Origin: a virus
Strand: one strand, 5' to 3'
DNA length: 64,000 nt
IMG/VR virus record: IMGVR_UViG_3300031772_000020
Location: 1 to 64,000 of that record
Part shown: positions 1-8,142 of the stretch, piece after piece
Layout of the letters: every line of letters starts with the position of its first letter
Position numbering within the stretch: the first letter of the stretch is position 1
The notes under the pieces: generated by a model
Told to the model about the DNA's origin: nothing
The model's database searches: none
The model's input: the letters and a program-made list of their open reading frames with translations, nothing else
Position numbers and translations under genes: made by a program

Positions 1-2
1 GT

Positions 3-1250
3 CAGGACTGGGATGAGAAATTGTTTACATTAAAAACCGGGTGGATCGACGAGGACTGGACGGCCCACACCGAAGACGGCTACGTCCACGACCTGATGGT
101 CTTGGCCATCCTGACCCGTGTCCGCTACAAGAGGTTCGGCTACCTGTTCTATCCCGGCTACGAATCCATCTTTTGCGATACCGAGTTCACCGAGGTCGCT
201 TACGGCGAAGGCCGGGTCATCAATGCCAAGCACATCCCCATTGAGCATCTTCACCCGGACTGCAACAAGCGCCCCCGCGACGAAGTTGATCTGGTCCACG
301 CCAGTAAAGAGCGGTGGAATCGGGGAGAGATGCTGTTCAATTTCCGCAAGCACCGCAATTTCCCCAACGACGTGAAGGGCGCGGTCAAGGCCGAGGCGGC
401 ACGCCCAAGCGCGGACTACAGCAAGTTCGCCGTCTATACGCAAGCGACCCGTGACGACCTTTGCCTGCGGGAAGTGGTCAAACGGCTGTTTGACGAGGGT
501 ATCCGCAACTTCTTTTTCTGCATCCCGGACGAATATTGGTCGGGCAAGTCCACACCCCAGGGCGACATCCAGCAGGTGCTCGACGCCGCCGAGTGGCTGC
601 GCTCCTTGGGTGCCAAGGCCCTGGCCAAAATCTTCTGCGTGTCCGATTACCGCTTCGCGGGCGACAGCCGGATCGCGGTTGAGACGCGGGTTCGCAACGA
701 CAGCCTGGCCTGGGTGCGGCAGAACGGCTTCAATCAAATCTGCGTCGTGGATAGCGACGAACTGTGGCAGATTGGTTCTCTGGCACTCATAAAGGATATT
801 GTTGACAAAAGCAACCCGCTGGCAATCTCATTGCCGATGATCCCGGTGGTGGGCTTTCCGGGCTACCCGATCCAAGGCGCGACCGACCGGGTGATTTCCT
901 ATGTCGGCCAGAGCTGCGTCTTCCGCGATTGCCGGACGCCCATCGGCCAGGTTTACAACGAAAACCGGGTCATCGTTTACCACTTCACAAGCACGCGCCG
1001 GACGAAAGAGGAAACCAGGGAGAAGCACGTCCAGAGTGGTCACTTTGACGATCCGCTTTACGATTTCGAGGAGTTTTTGAACAAGGTTTTGCCTAATATT
1101 CGTCCCGGCTATGTCCACAATTATCCCAATGGACCAAAAGGAATCCATTTTTTTAAGAATTACCAGATATGGCCCGCTGTCCGATCTTGGTCGAAACAAG
1201 AATGGGAAAGCATACCTGAAACGATCCATCCGTATATGGGTAAACTTTGA
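3..1250 (+). CDS. Glycosyltransferase-like protein, GT-A fold (5' partial)
   Basis: The reading frame is open to the left edge of the window, so the gene starts upstream; the TTG at 21 is only the first internal start-like codon. The middle of the protein reads like a GT-A nucleotide-sugar transferase: a segment RNDSLAWVRQNGFNQICVVD followed at once by SDELW gives a DxD-type metal/nucleotide-sugar site after a beta strand. The C-terminal part (HFTSTRRTKEETREK and onward) is typical of glycosyltransferases that read out 'talk'-type surface sugars, but no acceptor can be inferred. It is the first of several sugar-transfer genes in the window. The motif TTGTTTACA lies at 21-29 inside it. Family-level assignment is by motif only; the subfamily is unknown. 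Confidence 0.6.
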   Translation, partial: QDWDEKLFTLKTGWIDEDWTAHTEDGYVHDLMVLAILTRVRYKRFGYLFYPGYESIFCDTEFTEVAYGEGRVINAKHIPIEHLHPDCNKRPRDEVDLVHASKERWNRGEMLFNFRKHRNFPNDVKGAVKAEAARPSADYSKFAVYTQATRDDLCLREVVKRLFDEGIRNFFFCIPDEYWSGKSTPQGDIQQVLDAAEWLRSLGAKALAKIFCVSDYRFAGDSRIAVETRVRNDSLAWVRQNGFNQICVVDSDELWQIGSLALIKDIVDKSNPLAISLPMIPVVGFPGYPIQGATDRVISYVGQSCVFRDCRTPIGQVYNENRVIVYHFTSTRRTKEETREKHVQSGHFDDPLYDFEEFLNKVLPNIRPGYVHNYPNGPKGIHFFKNYQIWPAVRSWSKQEWESIPETIHPYMGKL

Positions 1251-1266
1251 GTGTATTTAGGGCAAT

Positions 1267-1788
1267 ATGTGGAAAAGACCGACTGGTTATTTTAAGAAAA
1301 AAGCGAGGTTGATTGGTAAACTCAGCCGAAAGCAAATTGGCCGTCTTTATGGCTACGGTTTGTCAGCCCAGGAAATCGCTAAAGTCGATGGAACCGCAAA
1401 ACCATCCATTTTAAGCGTGCTCAAGATGTTGGGAATTAAGCGGCGTCCTCCTCGACGCAAGAAAATTCACGGTGCGGTCTTTGAAGCAGCGAAGTTTGGT
1501 GTTTCTGGCCAGACTTATTTAAGGTTCTTAATTATTAGAAAACTGGGAGCCGCGTGTTCCGTTTGTGGAAATACAGATGTGCGGGTTCTTGCGATCAATC
1601 ATCTTAAGGACAAGAAGCGAAAATTATCTATGGGTGAACTGACTCTAATTTGGTTGGGTAAGAAACAGGATGTTGATATTCGCTGTCATAACTGCAATGC
1701 GCTTTACGAGTATGAACGGGGCAAATTTGTCAACCATCAAGGGATGATTAAGCAAATTTTTAACGAACCAAAATGTAGCGATGCTTGA
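1267..1788 (+). CDS. HNH-type homing endonuclease
   Basis: This 173-residue basic protein has an N-terminal helix-turn-helix-like stretch (KQIGRLYGYGLSAQEIAKVD, about residues 22-41) followed by a zinc-binding HNH-like core: CSVCG near residue 95, an N-H pair in AINHLKD, and CHNCN near residue 140. This is the usual layout of free-standing phage homing endonucleases, which cut related phage genomes that lack the insertion. Its third codon positions are visibly more A/T-rich than those of the flanking genes, a sign of separate origin. It sits between two genes without disrupting either and its 3' end overlaps the next start by 8 bp. Confidence 0.7.
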   Translation: MWKRPTGYFKKKARLIGKLSRKQIGRLYGYGLSAQEIAKVDGTAKPSILSVLKMLGIKRRPPRRKKIHGAVFEAAKFGVSGQTYLRFLIIRKLGAACSVCGNTDVRVLAINHLKDKKRKLSMGELTLIWLGKKQDVDIRCHNCNALYEYERGKFVNHQGMIKQIFNEPKCSDA

Positions 1789-2041
1789 TTTCACGGATGA
1801 CATTCTGGCCTATTTGCGGGTCAGGCGTGGCCAACTTGTCCAGACGATGGCGATGATCGACGAGCTGACGCGCCGGGTTAAAGATAGAACAGAATCGAGA
1901 CGGTTGAGAGGCAGGCTGCTCTCTGACCTGGCCGTGCTGACGCGGCAGAAGAAAGTGATCCGCTATCGGCGCGTGTCGATGGTCAGGAAGCAGCCACGGT
2001 CGTCCCAGGGCTTAATACGGATTTCGGAACGATACGTTTGA
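1781..2041 (+). CDS. Small basic protein of unknown function
   Basis: An 86-residue, arginine-rich, mostly helical protein that starts with ATG inside the end of the HNH gene and ends at a TGA overlapping the next possible start. The sequence (LAYLRVRRGQLVQTMAMIDE, then a run of Arg/Lys) could form a small DNA-binding or winged-helix-like fold, but no family is recognisable. The overlapping arrangement suggests translational coupling with its neighbours. It could belong functionally with the following glycosyltransferase only by position. Confidence 0.5.
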   Translation: MLDFTDDILAYLRVRRGQLVQTMAMIDELTRRVKDRTESRRLRGRLLSDLAVLTRQKKVIRYRRVSMVRKQPRSSQGLIRISERYV

Positions 2042-2061
2042 AAAAGGGTTCTTCTTTGAGC

Positions 2062-3324
2062 ATGAATCGAAAACCGCACAACGCGCGATGGGTAGTGGCA
2101 TCGTTAAACAGGCCGGTCATGATGCGCCGGTCGGATGACGAGACCTGGCTACTGAACCCAAAACGCCGCCACATCTTGAATGCCGACGTGCTGGATGACC
2201 TGGCTCCTTACATCGAAAAGATGTCCGATCTGGAGGGTTCGTCCCTCTACAAGCCGTTAAGGACGGCCTCGAAGGTGCGTCTGACCGACTCCACCATTTT
2301 GATCGAGCGATACCGCGACCGTGGAATCGGCGATCTGCTCTTTACGACCGGCCCGATGGCCTACCTTCACCATGTCACGGGCGGCGAAATCAATCTCTAC
2401 TTTTACGCCTACGCCGAGCGCGGCATGATCCTGAACGGGTGTCCTTACCTGGCGTCCGCCAGCCCTTTGGTCGGTCCAGTGCTCTATGACGATCTGCCGC
2501 AATACGACTACCACTGGTTCATCGACAGCGTGACCGAATACAATGAGGAGGCGGATCAGCTAAATGTTTACGATTCCCTCTACGCCAGCCTGGGCATCGA
2601 CCCGACAACGGTCGATGCCCGATTCAAACGTCCGTATGCGCGGATCGCCGACAGCGAGACCAAGACCCTCGACGATTTCTTCTACTGGGTTTTCCAGAAC
2701 ACGCGGCTTCATCTGGACTTGCGCCATACCGGCTACTACGTGGTCGCGCCCTTTTCCAATAGTTCCCTTCGTTCGACCTCGTATCAGACGATGCTGAGCA
2801 CGATTCAATGCCTGGCAGAACGCCGCCCGGTGCTGGTCGTGGGGGCGCTCCGAGACCGGATGCCCACGACGGACATGTCGGCAGGTGACTTCATAGGCAC
2901 CGTAGATCGTGATTTGGTGAGCGCGGGGCGGGTAGCCAACCTCTGCGGCAAGACTCAGCTCCGCAACCTGATGCAATTGATCTCCAGGGCAAATTGTTGT
3001 TTGAGCCTGGATTCGGCCACGCTCTACATCGCTCAGGCGCTCCGCACTCCCTGCGTGTCCCTGTGGGGCAGTCATGATCCCGGTGTCCGTCTCGGCTACG
3101 ACAAGGAATACATGGACACGGCCATTTGGGAACAGGGAGCCTGCCGTCATAGCCCTTGCTACGCCTGGGCGCAGTTCCCGCATAACCGTTGCCCGATGGG
3201 CGAGAGCCAGACGATCTGCCACTGTCATTTGGCCGTAACCCACGAAAAAATTCTTGAGCGTTTCGATGCTGTGGAAAGCCGAGCGCCCAAGCTCATTAAG
3301 TTATCCACTATCAAACCCGACTGA
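2062..3324 (+). CDS. Glycosyltransferase family 9 (heptosyltransferase-like)
   Basis: About 420 residues with both signature regions of GT9/ADP-heptose transferases: GIGDLLFTTGPM near residue 87, matching the N-terminal 'GD.l..tP' loop, and LDSATLYIAQAL followed by RTPCVSLWGSHDPG near residue 315, matching the C-terminal nucleotide-sugar site. These enzymes extend LPS inner core or related glycans with sugar nucleotides at the cytoplasmic membrane. A TTG at 2038 gives eight more residues, but I prefer the ATG at 2062. Cysteines near the C-terminus (CRHSPCYAW, CPMG, CHCH) are extra to the usual family and may bind metal. A second GT9-like module is fused inside the gene at 49517. Confidence 0.75.
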   Translation: MNRKPHNARWVVASLNRPVMMRRSDDETWLLNPKRRHILNADVLDDLAPYIEKMSDLEGSSLYKPLRTASKVRLTDSTILIERYRDRGIGDLLFTTGPMAYLHHVTGGEINLYFYAYAERGMILNGCPYLASASPLVGPVLYDDLPQYDYHWFIDSVTEYNEEADQLNVYDSLYASLGIDPTTVDARFKRPYARIADSETKTLDDFFYWVFQNTRLHLDLRHTGYYVVAPFSNSSLRSTSYQTMLSTIQCLAERRPVLVVGALRDRMPTTDMSAGDFIGTVDRDLVSAGRVANLCGKTQLRNLMQLISRANCCLSLDSATLYIAQALRTPCVSLWGSHDPGVRLGYDKEYMDTAIWEQGACRHSPCYAWAQFPHNRCPMGESQTICHCHLAVTHEKILERFDAVESRAPKLIKLSTIKPD

Positions 3325-3326
3325 TT

Positions 3327-3830
3327 ATGGCACGCGAACCCGTCAATAAACCATCCGCACCAATCCACGAGCCAAAACTCGACCCGAAAACGCCCATCCT
3401 TATCGCCATCGACAACGCGGAGTTGAAGTTGGACGTGGATCACTGGTTCAAAAAGCAATACAGCCTTGACTTCGGTCTGGCTGCGACCGAGTTGCCATGC
3501 GTCATGGAGGAGATCAACGACCACATCCAGAAATTCAGCATCACCATGCACGATGCGAAGAAGGACGCAGAGTGGCTGGCCGGTGAAAAGCTCATGAAAC
3601 TCCGTCAAGACTGGGGCACGCTTTATGCCGATAAGATGACCGAAACTACCGTGCAATCCGTTTTAGCCCAGGATCAGGAACTCTACGACGCATGGCATCG
3701 CTATGCCGTTCTAAAGAGTTACGTGGTTCGATTGTCGGAGACGATGGAGAACCTGCGGCTGAAGTTGCAGGCCATGCGTTCGTCCGAGGCTACGCGCCGG
3801 AAGACGATTGATGACGAGCCATCGCAGTAA
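3327..3830 (+). CDS. Unknown helical protein upstream of SSB
   Basis: This 167-residue protein is predicted from sequence to be mostly alpha-helical in its second half (charged heptad-like segments from about residue 70 to 150) with a short proline-rich N-terminus. It starts two bases after the GT9 stop and lies just before the single-strand binding protein and UvsX, so a role with the recombination proteins is possible, but only by position. Its TAA stop (3828-3830) sits inside a copy of the dispersed GTAAACAA motif. No family recognised. Confidence 0.6.
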   Translation: MAREPVNKPSAPIHEPKLDPKTPILIAIDNAELKLDVDHWFKKQYSLDFGLAATELPCVMEEINDHIQKFSITMHDAKKDAEWLAGEKLMKLRQDWGTLYADKMTETTVQSVLAQDQELYDAWHRYAVLKSYVVRLSETMENLRLKLQAMRSSEATRRKTIDDEPSQ

Positions 3831-3857
3831 ACAAAAATAACGATTGAAAGACTATCT

Positions 3858-5345
3858 ATGAGTGATATTAAACCATCGGCGATGTGGAAGTATATGGAGG
3901 AGGACGAACGGAGTGTGTCGCTCCTCACCAAAACTGCGCGTCGGGTTAAAATCGAGAACAACCACACCTGGAACCTCCGGCTGCTGCCGGTCACCTTCGG
4001 GGCGGACGGCATGTTTTACGCTCGGCTGGCCCAGCATTGGCGGAACAATAGGCCGGTCACTTGTCCGGTTTACACGCAGAAAGCTTTCGGCGGAAATTCT
4101 AACGCGCCCTGTCCGATCTGTGAACTGTCGGAGCGCCTGAACGAAAGCGGAGACGACGCCATCCGTGACCTGGGCTACCAGGCACGTTGCGTCCTGCGCT
4201 ACCGCGTTTGGTGCGTGGTGTTCGACAAGGAAGACGCTCGTGGAAAGATCGAGGAGATGCCCGACGAGGAACTGTTGAACCCTTACGAGTTCGACATGTA
4301 TAAGACCACTTGGGAGGACTTCAAAAAGTATCAGCGTTGGGCGACAACCCGCCGCAAGGGCGGCGGTGAACCCTCGGAGCTGGGCGTGCTGGATTTGGAG
4401 ACCGGTTGTAACCTCTTGGCAACTCATGGGACCAAAGGTGTGCGCTTGGATCGCCAGGAACTCGGCCCCATCTTCGACCCGAAAGACCCGGATTGGGACG
4501 CCAAGATTGGCAAGATTTGGGCGCGTCTCCGCAAGCCGACCATCACCATCGCCAGTGAGAGGCAACTGCTGGAAATGGCCGTCAAGTTCGAGGAGGACAC
4601 CGAAAGCGGCGGTGGTCGTCGCACGCGCACCCGCGACAGCGGAGGCAGCCGTGGTGGATACCGCCGTGGTGAGGAGGATGACGACCGAGGTGGTCGCCGC
4701 AACCGCTTCACCGGCGAAGATGATGATGATAGCGACCGTCCCGGCACTCGTTCCAGCCGCTCCACCGGCGGCAACGACGAAGCGCCGAGCACCCGCCGCT
4801 CATCGCGTGACGAAGCGCCCGCCGAGGATGACCGTCGCGCTCCTGCCCGCGAGGAAAGCCGCTCCGCTGCTCCCCCTCCCCGCCGCCGCGTAGTCGAGGA
4901 AGACGACCGGCCTAAGAAGCCGGTGACCCAGCGTGACTTGGAGAAAGACCAGATTCCAGGCGCGGAAGTTCCGGCCCGGCGCGAGGCTCCCGCCGTCCAG
5001 GAGGAAGCGCCTGCCACTTTGGCTCCTGTCCGCCGTTCCGTCGAAGCTCCAGCTCCTCCGACCCGCCGGAACACCCCAGTCCAGGAAGAAGCTCCAGCTC
5101 CGCCAACCCGTCATTCGGCTCCGGCCCCGCAAGAAAATGATGCGCCCGCACCCCCAGCTCGCCGCCAGGCTGAAAGCAGCGTAGAAGAGGAGGAAGGCGT
5201 GCCCGAAGAACGCCGCGACCCTGCTCCTCCAATGAAGGAAAAGGTGGAGGAGCCGCCCGCCACGTCCGCCGTGTCCCCACCCCCGACTCGTGGTTCGAGC
5301 GACCTCAAAGCCCGCTTGGATCGCATCACCAAGAAAGGCCAATAA
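3858..5345 (+). CDS. Single-stranded DNA-binding protein, gp32-like, with long disordered tail
   Basis: The first 250 residues resemble the T4 gp32 core: a basic N-terminus, an OB-fold-like region (TWNLRLLPVTFGADG, then YARLAQHW) and a zinc ribbon element, CPVY followed about 12 residues later by CPICE near residue 88. gp32-type proteins coat single-stranded DNA during replication and recombination. The remaining roughly 240 residues are low complexity: Gly/Arg/Asp repeats, then Pro/Ala/Glu/Arg repeats ending in acidic and proline blocks. gp32 itself has a much shorter acidic C-terminus that recruits partners, so this tail is unusual in length. UvsX follows three bases downstream, supporting a recombination operon. 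Confidence 0.75.
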   Translation: MSDIKPSAMWKYMEEDERSVSLLTKTARRVKIENNHTWNLRLLPVTFGADGMFYARLAQHWRNNRPVTCPVYTQKAFGGNSNAPCPICELSERLNESGDDAIRDLGYQARCVLRYRVWCVVFDKEDARGKIEEMPDEELLNPYEFDMYKTTWEDFKKYQRWATTRRKGGGEPSELGVLDLETGCNLLATHGTKGVRLDRQELGPIFDPKDPDWDAKIGKIWARLRKPTITIASERQLLEMAVKFEEDTESGGGRRTRTRDSGGSRGGYRRGEEDDDRGGRRNRFTGEDDDDSDRPGTRSSRSTGGNDEAPSTRRSSRDEAPAEDDRRAPAREESRSAAPPPRRRVVEEDDRPKKPVTQRDLEKDQIPGAEVPARREAPAVQEEAPATLAPVRRSVEAPAPPTRRNTPVQEEAPAPPTRHSAPAPQENDAPAPPARRQAESSVEEEEGVPEERRDPAPPMKEKVEEPPATSAVSPPPTRGSSDLKARLDRITKKGQ

Positions 5346-5348
5346 CCT

Positions 5349-6782
5349 ATGGCCAAGATGCCGAAAGACCTTACAGAGTCTTTCGTCGCCTCGATGTTGC
5401 GTTGCCGCCCCAAAAAAGAAGGGGCGGCGACGTTCGACATTGTGATGTCCGACGAGGACATCTTAGGCGACGTAAAGTATGTGCTTCTGACCGGCGTTGA
5501 CTCCTACGACCGCATCGTGGGCGGTTTCCCATTTGGGCGCATCAGCGAGGTGTTTGGCCTGGAAAATTGCGGCAAGACCGCGATGATGGTGCGGGCCATG
5601 TGCCGGTTCCAGACAGGCCACATCTATGAAGTCGTCTCCCGCGAGGGCTTCATCTACACGGTCAAACAGGTCAAACCGGAGAAGATCGAGGTCATCAAGT
5701 GTTATGTCGATAACGAGCACTCCCTGGAAAAAGGGTTCAAGGTGACCATTACGGACGTGGCCTATGACGCCGAGGGTAAGGAGGTCATCGAGCGCACCAC
5801 AATGAAGACGGCCATCATGATGTGCGACACGGTGGATCAGATTTTCCAGGCCATGGACATATTCATCGAGAAGATCAAGGGGCGCGAGAAGTATAATGCC
5901 GAGGAGCAAACTGGGCACATCGTTTTCGGCGTCTTTCTGGTGGACACTATCGCTGGCACCAGCTCGAAAGAAGAGCTGGAGCGCGAATGGGGCGAGCGCG
6001 ATTACCCCCGTCAGGCCCAGCAGATCAGCCTGGGCTTCCGCTGCATCGTCAACGAGGTCAGCCGCCATAACGTGGCCGCGATCTTCACCAACCAGGTGCG
6101 AACGAAGTTCAAAGACCTCCAGCAAGGCGGCGGCTATCGGGCACGGTTTAACACGCCCCAGGCGGGTGACTTCTCCACCTTTGGCGGCAAGGCACTGGGT
6201 TTCTATTCCAGTCATCGGGTGTTTATGTTCCAAATCCCGATCAAATACACGCTGGTCAAGGAGGCACAGTTCCCGGCTGGCTATTTGATTGGCTTTCGCA
6301 CGGTCAAGAACCGCATCCGTAAGCCGGGCCGTGAGGCCCGCATGGTGCTGCTGTTCGATGAGGAGCAGGGTGGTTTGCACAACGTGCTGAGCCTTCTGGA
6401 GTCGATGTGTTTCCTCAAGGTCGCCGAACTCCGCGACGACGGCTCCATCAGTTTCCTGTTCCGCAAATTCAAGGTCGAGACTACGACCTTTGCGGAAAAC
6501 GTAACGCTGGAGGAGCCGAAGGAGGGTAAACAAAAACGTCAGAAAGACCCCGGCATCGACGGACGCTACGAATGGATCAGCTTCTATAGGGCGCACCGCA
6601 GCGACCTGGAGCGGTTATGGGAGGTAGCTATGCGCCGGGCTTACGAGACCGAAGGGTTGAGTGAGTTCTACAAGCCAGACGCGAAAGATAAGGAGGATGC
6701 CGTTGACGCCGACCCCGAACCTCGTCCCACCCGCGCCAGCCGAAAACAACCAATACCCGGCGTCGCCGATGATGACCTATGA
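5349..6782 (+). CDS. uvsX: UvsX/RecA-like recombinase
   Basis: The 477-residue protein has a RecA-type ATPase core: Walker A GLENCGKT at residues 70-77, a YVDNEHSLEKGF segment (the RecA 'D-E' strand), Walker B-like VFLVDTIAG near residue 198, and the IFTNQVRTKF loop-2 region near residue 240. Such proteins form filaments on single-stranded DNA and drive strand exchange in phage recombination-dependent replication. Extra charged residues lie between Walker A and the YVDNE strand (about residues 88-118), making it longer than typical UvsX. The C-terminal 80 residues are charged and variable. It lies in a tight cluster with SSB and overlaps the next start by 4 bp (ATGA). Confidence 0.85.
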   Translation: MAKMPKDLTESFVASMLRCRPKKEGAATFDIVMSDEDILGDVKYVLLTGVDSYDRIVGGFPFGRISEVFGLENCGKTAMMVRAMCRFQTGHIYEVVSREGFIYTVKQVKPEKIEVIKCYVDNEHSLEKGFKVTITDVAYDAEGKEVIERTTMKTAIMMCDTVDQIFQAMDIFIEKIKGREKYNAEEQTGHIVFGVFLVDTIAGTSSKEELEREWGERDYPRQAQQISLGFRCIVNEVSRHNVAAIFTNQVRTKFKDLQQGGGYRARFNTPQAGDFSTFGGKALGFYSSHRVFMFQIPIKYTLVKEAQFPAGYLIGFRTVKNRIRKPGREARMVLLFDEEQGGLHNVLSLLESMCFLKVAELRDDGSISFLFRKFKVETTTFAENVTLEEPKEGKQKRQKDPGIDGRYEWISFYRAHRSDLERLWEVAMRRAYETEGLSEFYKPDAKDKEDAVDADPEPRPTRASRKQPIPGVADDDL

Positions 6783-7276
6783 ACACCGAATACGAAGTCA
6801 ATAAGAAGTTCGCCGAAGATGTGGACGCGATTGTAAACAATACTAGATTCGTGGAGTTCAATCCGCTCCGTGAACAGGAAATCAAAATCAGCTCCGTGGT
6901 GGTGACGCGCACCAACGACGAAGGCGAGCATGTTCCGCCGCCAGGCGGCGAAGCCGATGCCATCCGTTGCGTGAAGCTCTCACCCGTCCTTCAACTGTTG
7001 ACGGAAGTCTCCTGCCTGATCCTGGGCGACCACTATTTTTGGACGCACGCGGATGAGATCAAAAAGAACGCGGCCATACACCGCGCCCTCATGACCATAA
7101 ACGTGGAAAAGAGCAAGGAGGGCAAAATCGTCCTGAAGAAACGGAAACCCACGATTCAGGAGTTTCCAGCCACGGTTGCCCACTTTGGGGCCTACAATGA
7201 GTGCCTTTTGGACATGCGGGAGGCATTGAAGACCTCAGCTAAACAGTTCGCGGAGAACCAGAAACCGAGGGCTTAA
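6779..7276 (+). CDS. Phage metallopeptidase-like protein lacking the HExxH motif
   Basis: A 165-residue protein coupled to UvsX by an ATGA overlap. The order of its segments (VKLSPVLQLL, LILGDHYFW, AAIHRALMTI, then KPTIQEFPATVAHFGAY) resembles the small putative metallopeptidases of phages, in which a strand with 'fw' is followed by HELxHi and a C-terminal 'EF..vv..fG.w'. Where HExxH is expected this protein has HRALM, so the zinc site is missing and it is probably not a peptidase. This family placement is from my recollection of the pattern and is uncertain. A copy of TTGTAAACAA lies at 6831-6840. Confidence 0.5.
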   Translation: MNTEYEVNKKFAEDVDAIVNNTRFVEFNPLREQEIKISSVVVTRTNDEGEHVPPPGGEADAIRCVKLSPVLQLLTEVSCLILGDHYFWTHADEIKKNAAIHRALMTINVEKSKEGKIVLKKRKPTIQEFPATVAHFGAYNECLLDMREALKTSAKQFAENQKPRA

Positions 7277-7338
7277 CTTTTTTCACTTAAAAGTGTGGAC
7301 AAAAATCAGTGGCCCGCTAGATCGGTAATCAGCGACGT

Positions 7339-8142
7339 ATGAATACTACGATGACCAACGAAACGAAGCCGCAGAACAAGCTGCCGACTTCGATGCGGTA
7401 TGAGCGGGTGCAGGGAATTCTGGAAAGCCAGCCTGCCATCTGCGGCAGGCTTGGCCCCAAAACATATCCCATCGAGACGCGCTTCGGAGAAAAAGTCTTT
7501 TTCAGCAAGGAAGCGGTCGAAATCACCGAAGCTTTGCATAACGAGGGCAAAGATGCCCACAAGGTTCCGCTCAACGACGTGCTGCGAATGGCCGCTCGTG
7601 TCATGATGCGTCTTGGCGACCGCCCTGGGGGAGCGATGTCCGCGCCCAATCACCCTCCTTCGGCCCCATCGGCTGAGCCGAAGCGCAAGAAGGTCAAATC
7701 TGCGCCGGAAGTTGTCGAAACTCCGCCGCCTCCACCGCCCGAAAAACCAGTGGCTAAGAGGGAGGAACCCCATCTTCCTCTTACGCCGCCAGCAGTCGTT
7801 TTGGTCAAGAAGGTCAAGGTGGTTGCTGGTCCGCCCAAACCTGTCAAGGCTGTAACGCCGGTATCGCCGGTGGAAACAGCTCCCAAGTCGATTGAGGAAT
7901 CGACCTTGCCGGAGAGTGAGTTACCGCCCGAAAAGCAACCGCTCAAGCTGCCGCCTGACTTTGATCCAGCGAAATATCCACACTACAGCGTTCAATCGTC
8001 TATATACTCTCTCCTGTTGAGCGCCCTCAACATGAGTGAACACTACGAACGCTTTCCAAATGCGGAAGACCGGCAGAAAAAACTCGATGAGTTGGTTCGG
8101 GATTACCAGGATACCTGCGACCCGTTGAAGTTCAAGTCCTGA
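7339..8142 (+). CDS. Unknown protein with proline-rich linker
   Basis: 267 residues in three parts: a folded N-terminal domain to about residue 95 (MRYERVQGILESQP... with a helix NDVLRMAARVMMRLG), a Pro/Lys/Val-rich disordered linker from about 100 to 205 containing a run of six prolines, and a helical C-terminal domain (HYSVQSSIYSLLLSALNMSE). The architecture suggests an adaptor joining two partners. An ATG at 7351 is an alternative start. Its stop overlaps the ATG of the following sigma-like gene, so it may be co-expressed with it. No family recognised. The 62 bp before it hold a small CACTT-AA-AAGTG hairpin after a T-run, not a normal terminator for this strand. Confidence 0.6.
   Translation: MNTTMTNETKPQNKLPTSMRYERVQGILESQPAICGRLGPKTYPIETRFGEKVFFSKEAVEITEALHNEGKDAHKVPLNDVLRMAARVMMRLGDRPGGAMSAPNHPPSAPSAEPKRKKVKSAPEVVETPPPPPPEKPVAKREEPHLPLTPPAVVLVKKVKVVAGPPKPVKAVTPVSPVETAPKSIEESTLPESELPPEKQPLKLPPDFDPAKYPHYSVQSSIYSLLLSALNMSEHYERFPNAEDRQKKLDELVRDYQDTCDPLKFKS

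Noticed and set aside
4800-5342. Open minus-strand frames opposite the SSB tail
   Set aside because: Low-complexity GC-rich coding always opens antisense frames; they are Ser/Arg/Gly noise.
5463-6596. Long minus-strand frame inside UvsX
   Set aside because: It is the antisense of a well-supported RecA-family gene; GC-rich third positions keep stops out of the opposite frame.
7282-7300. T-run with a CACTT-AA-AAGTG hairpin
   Set aside because: The T-run precedes the stem on the plus strand and the minus strand has A after it, so it is not a terminator in either direction.
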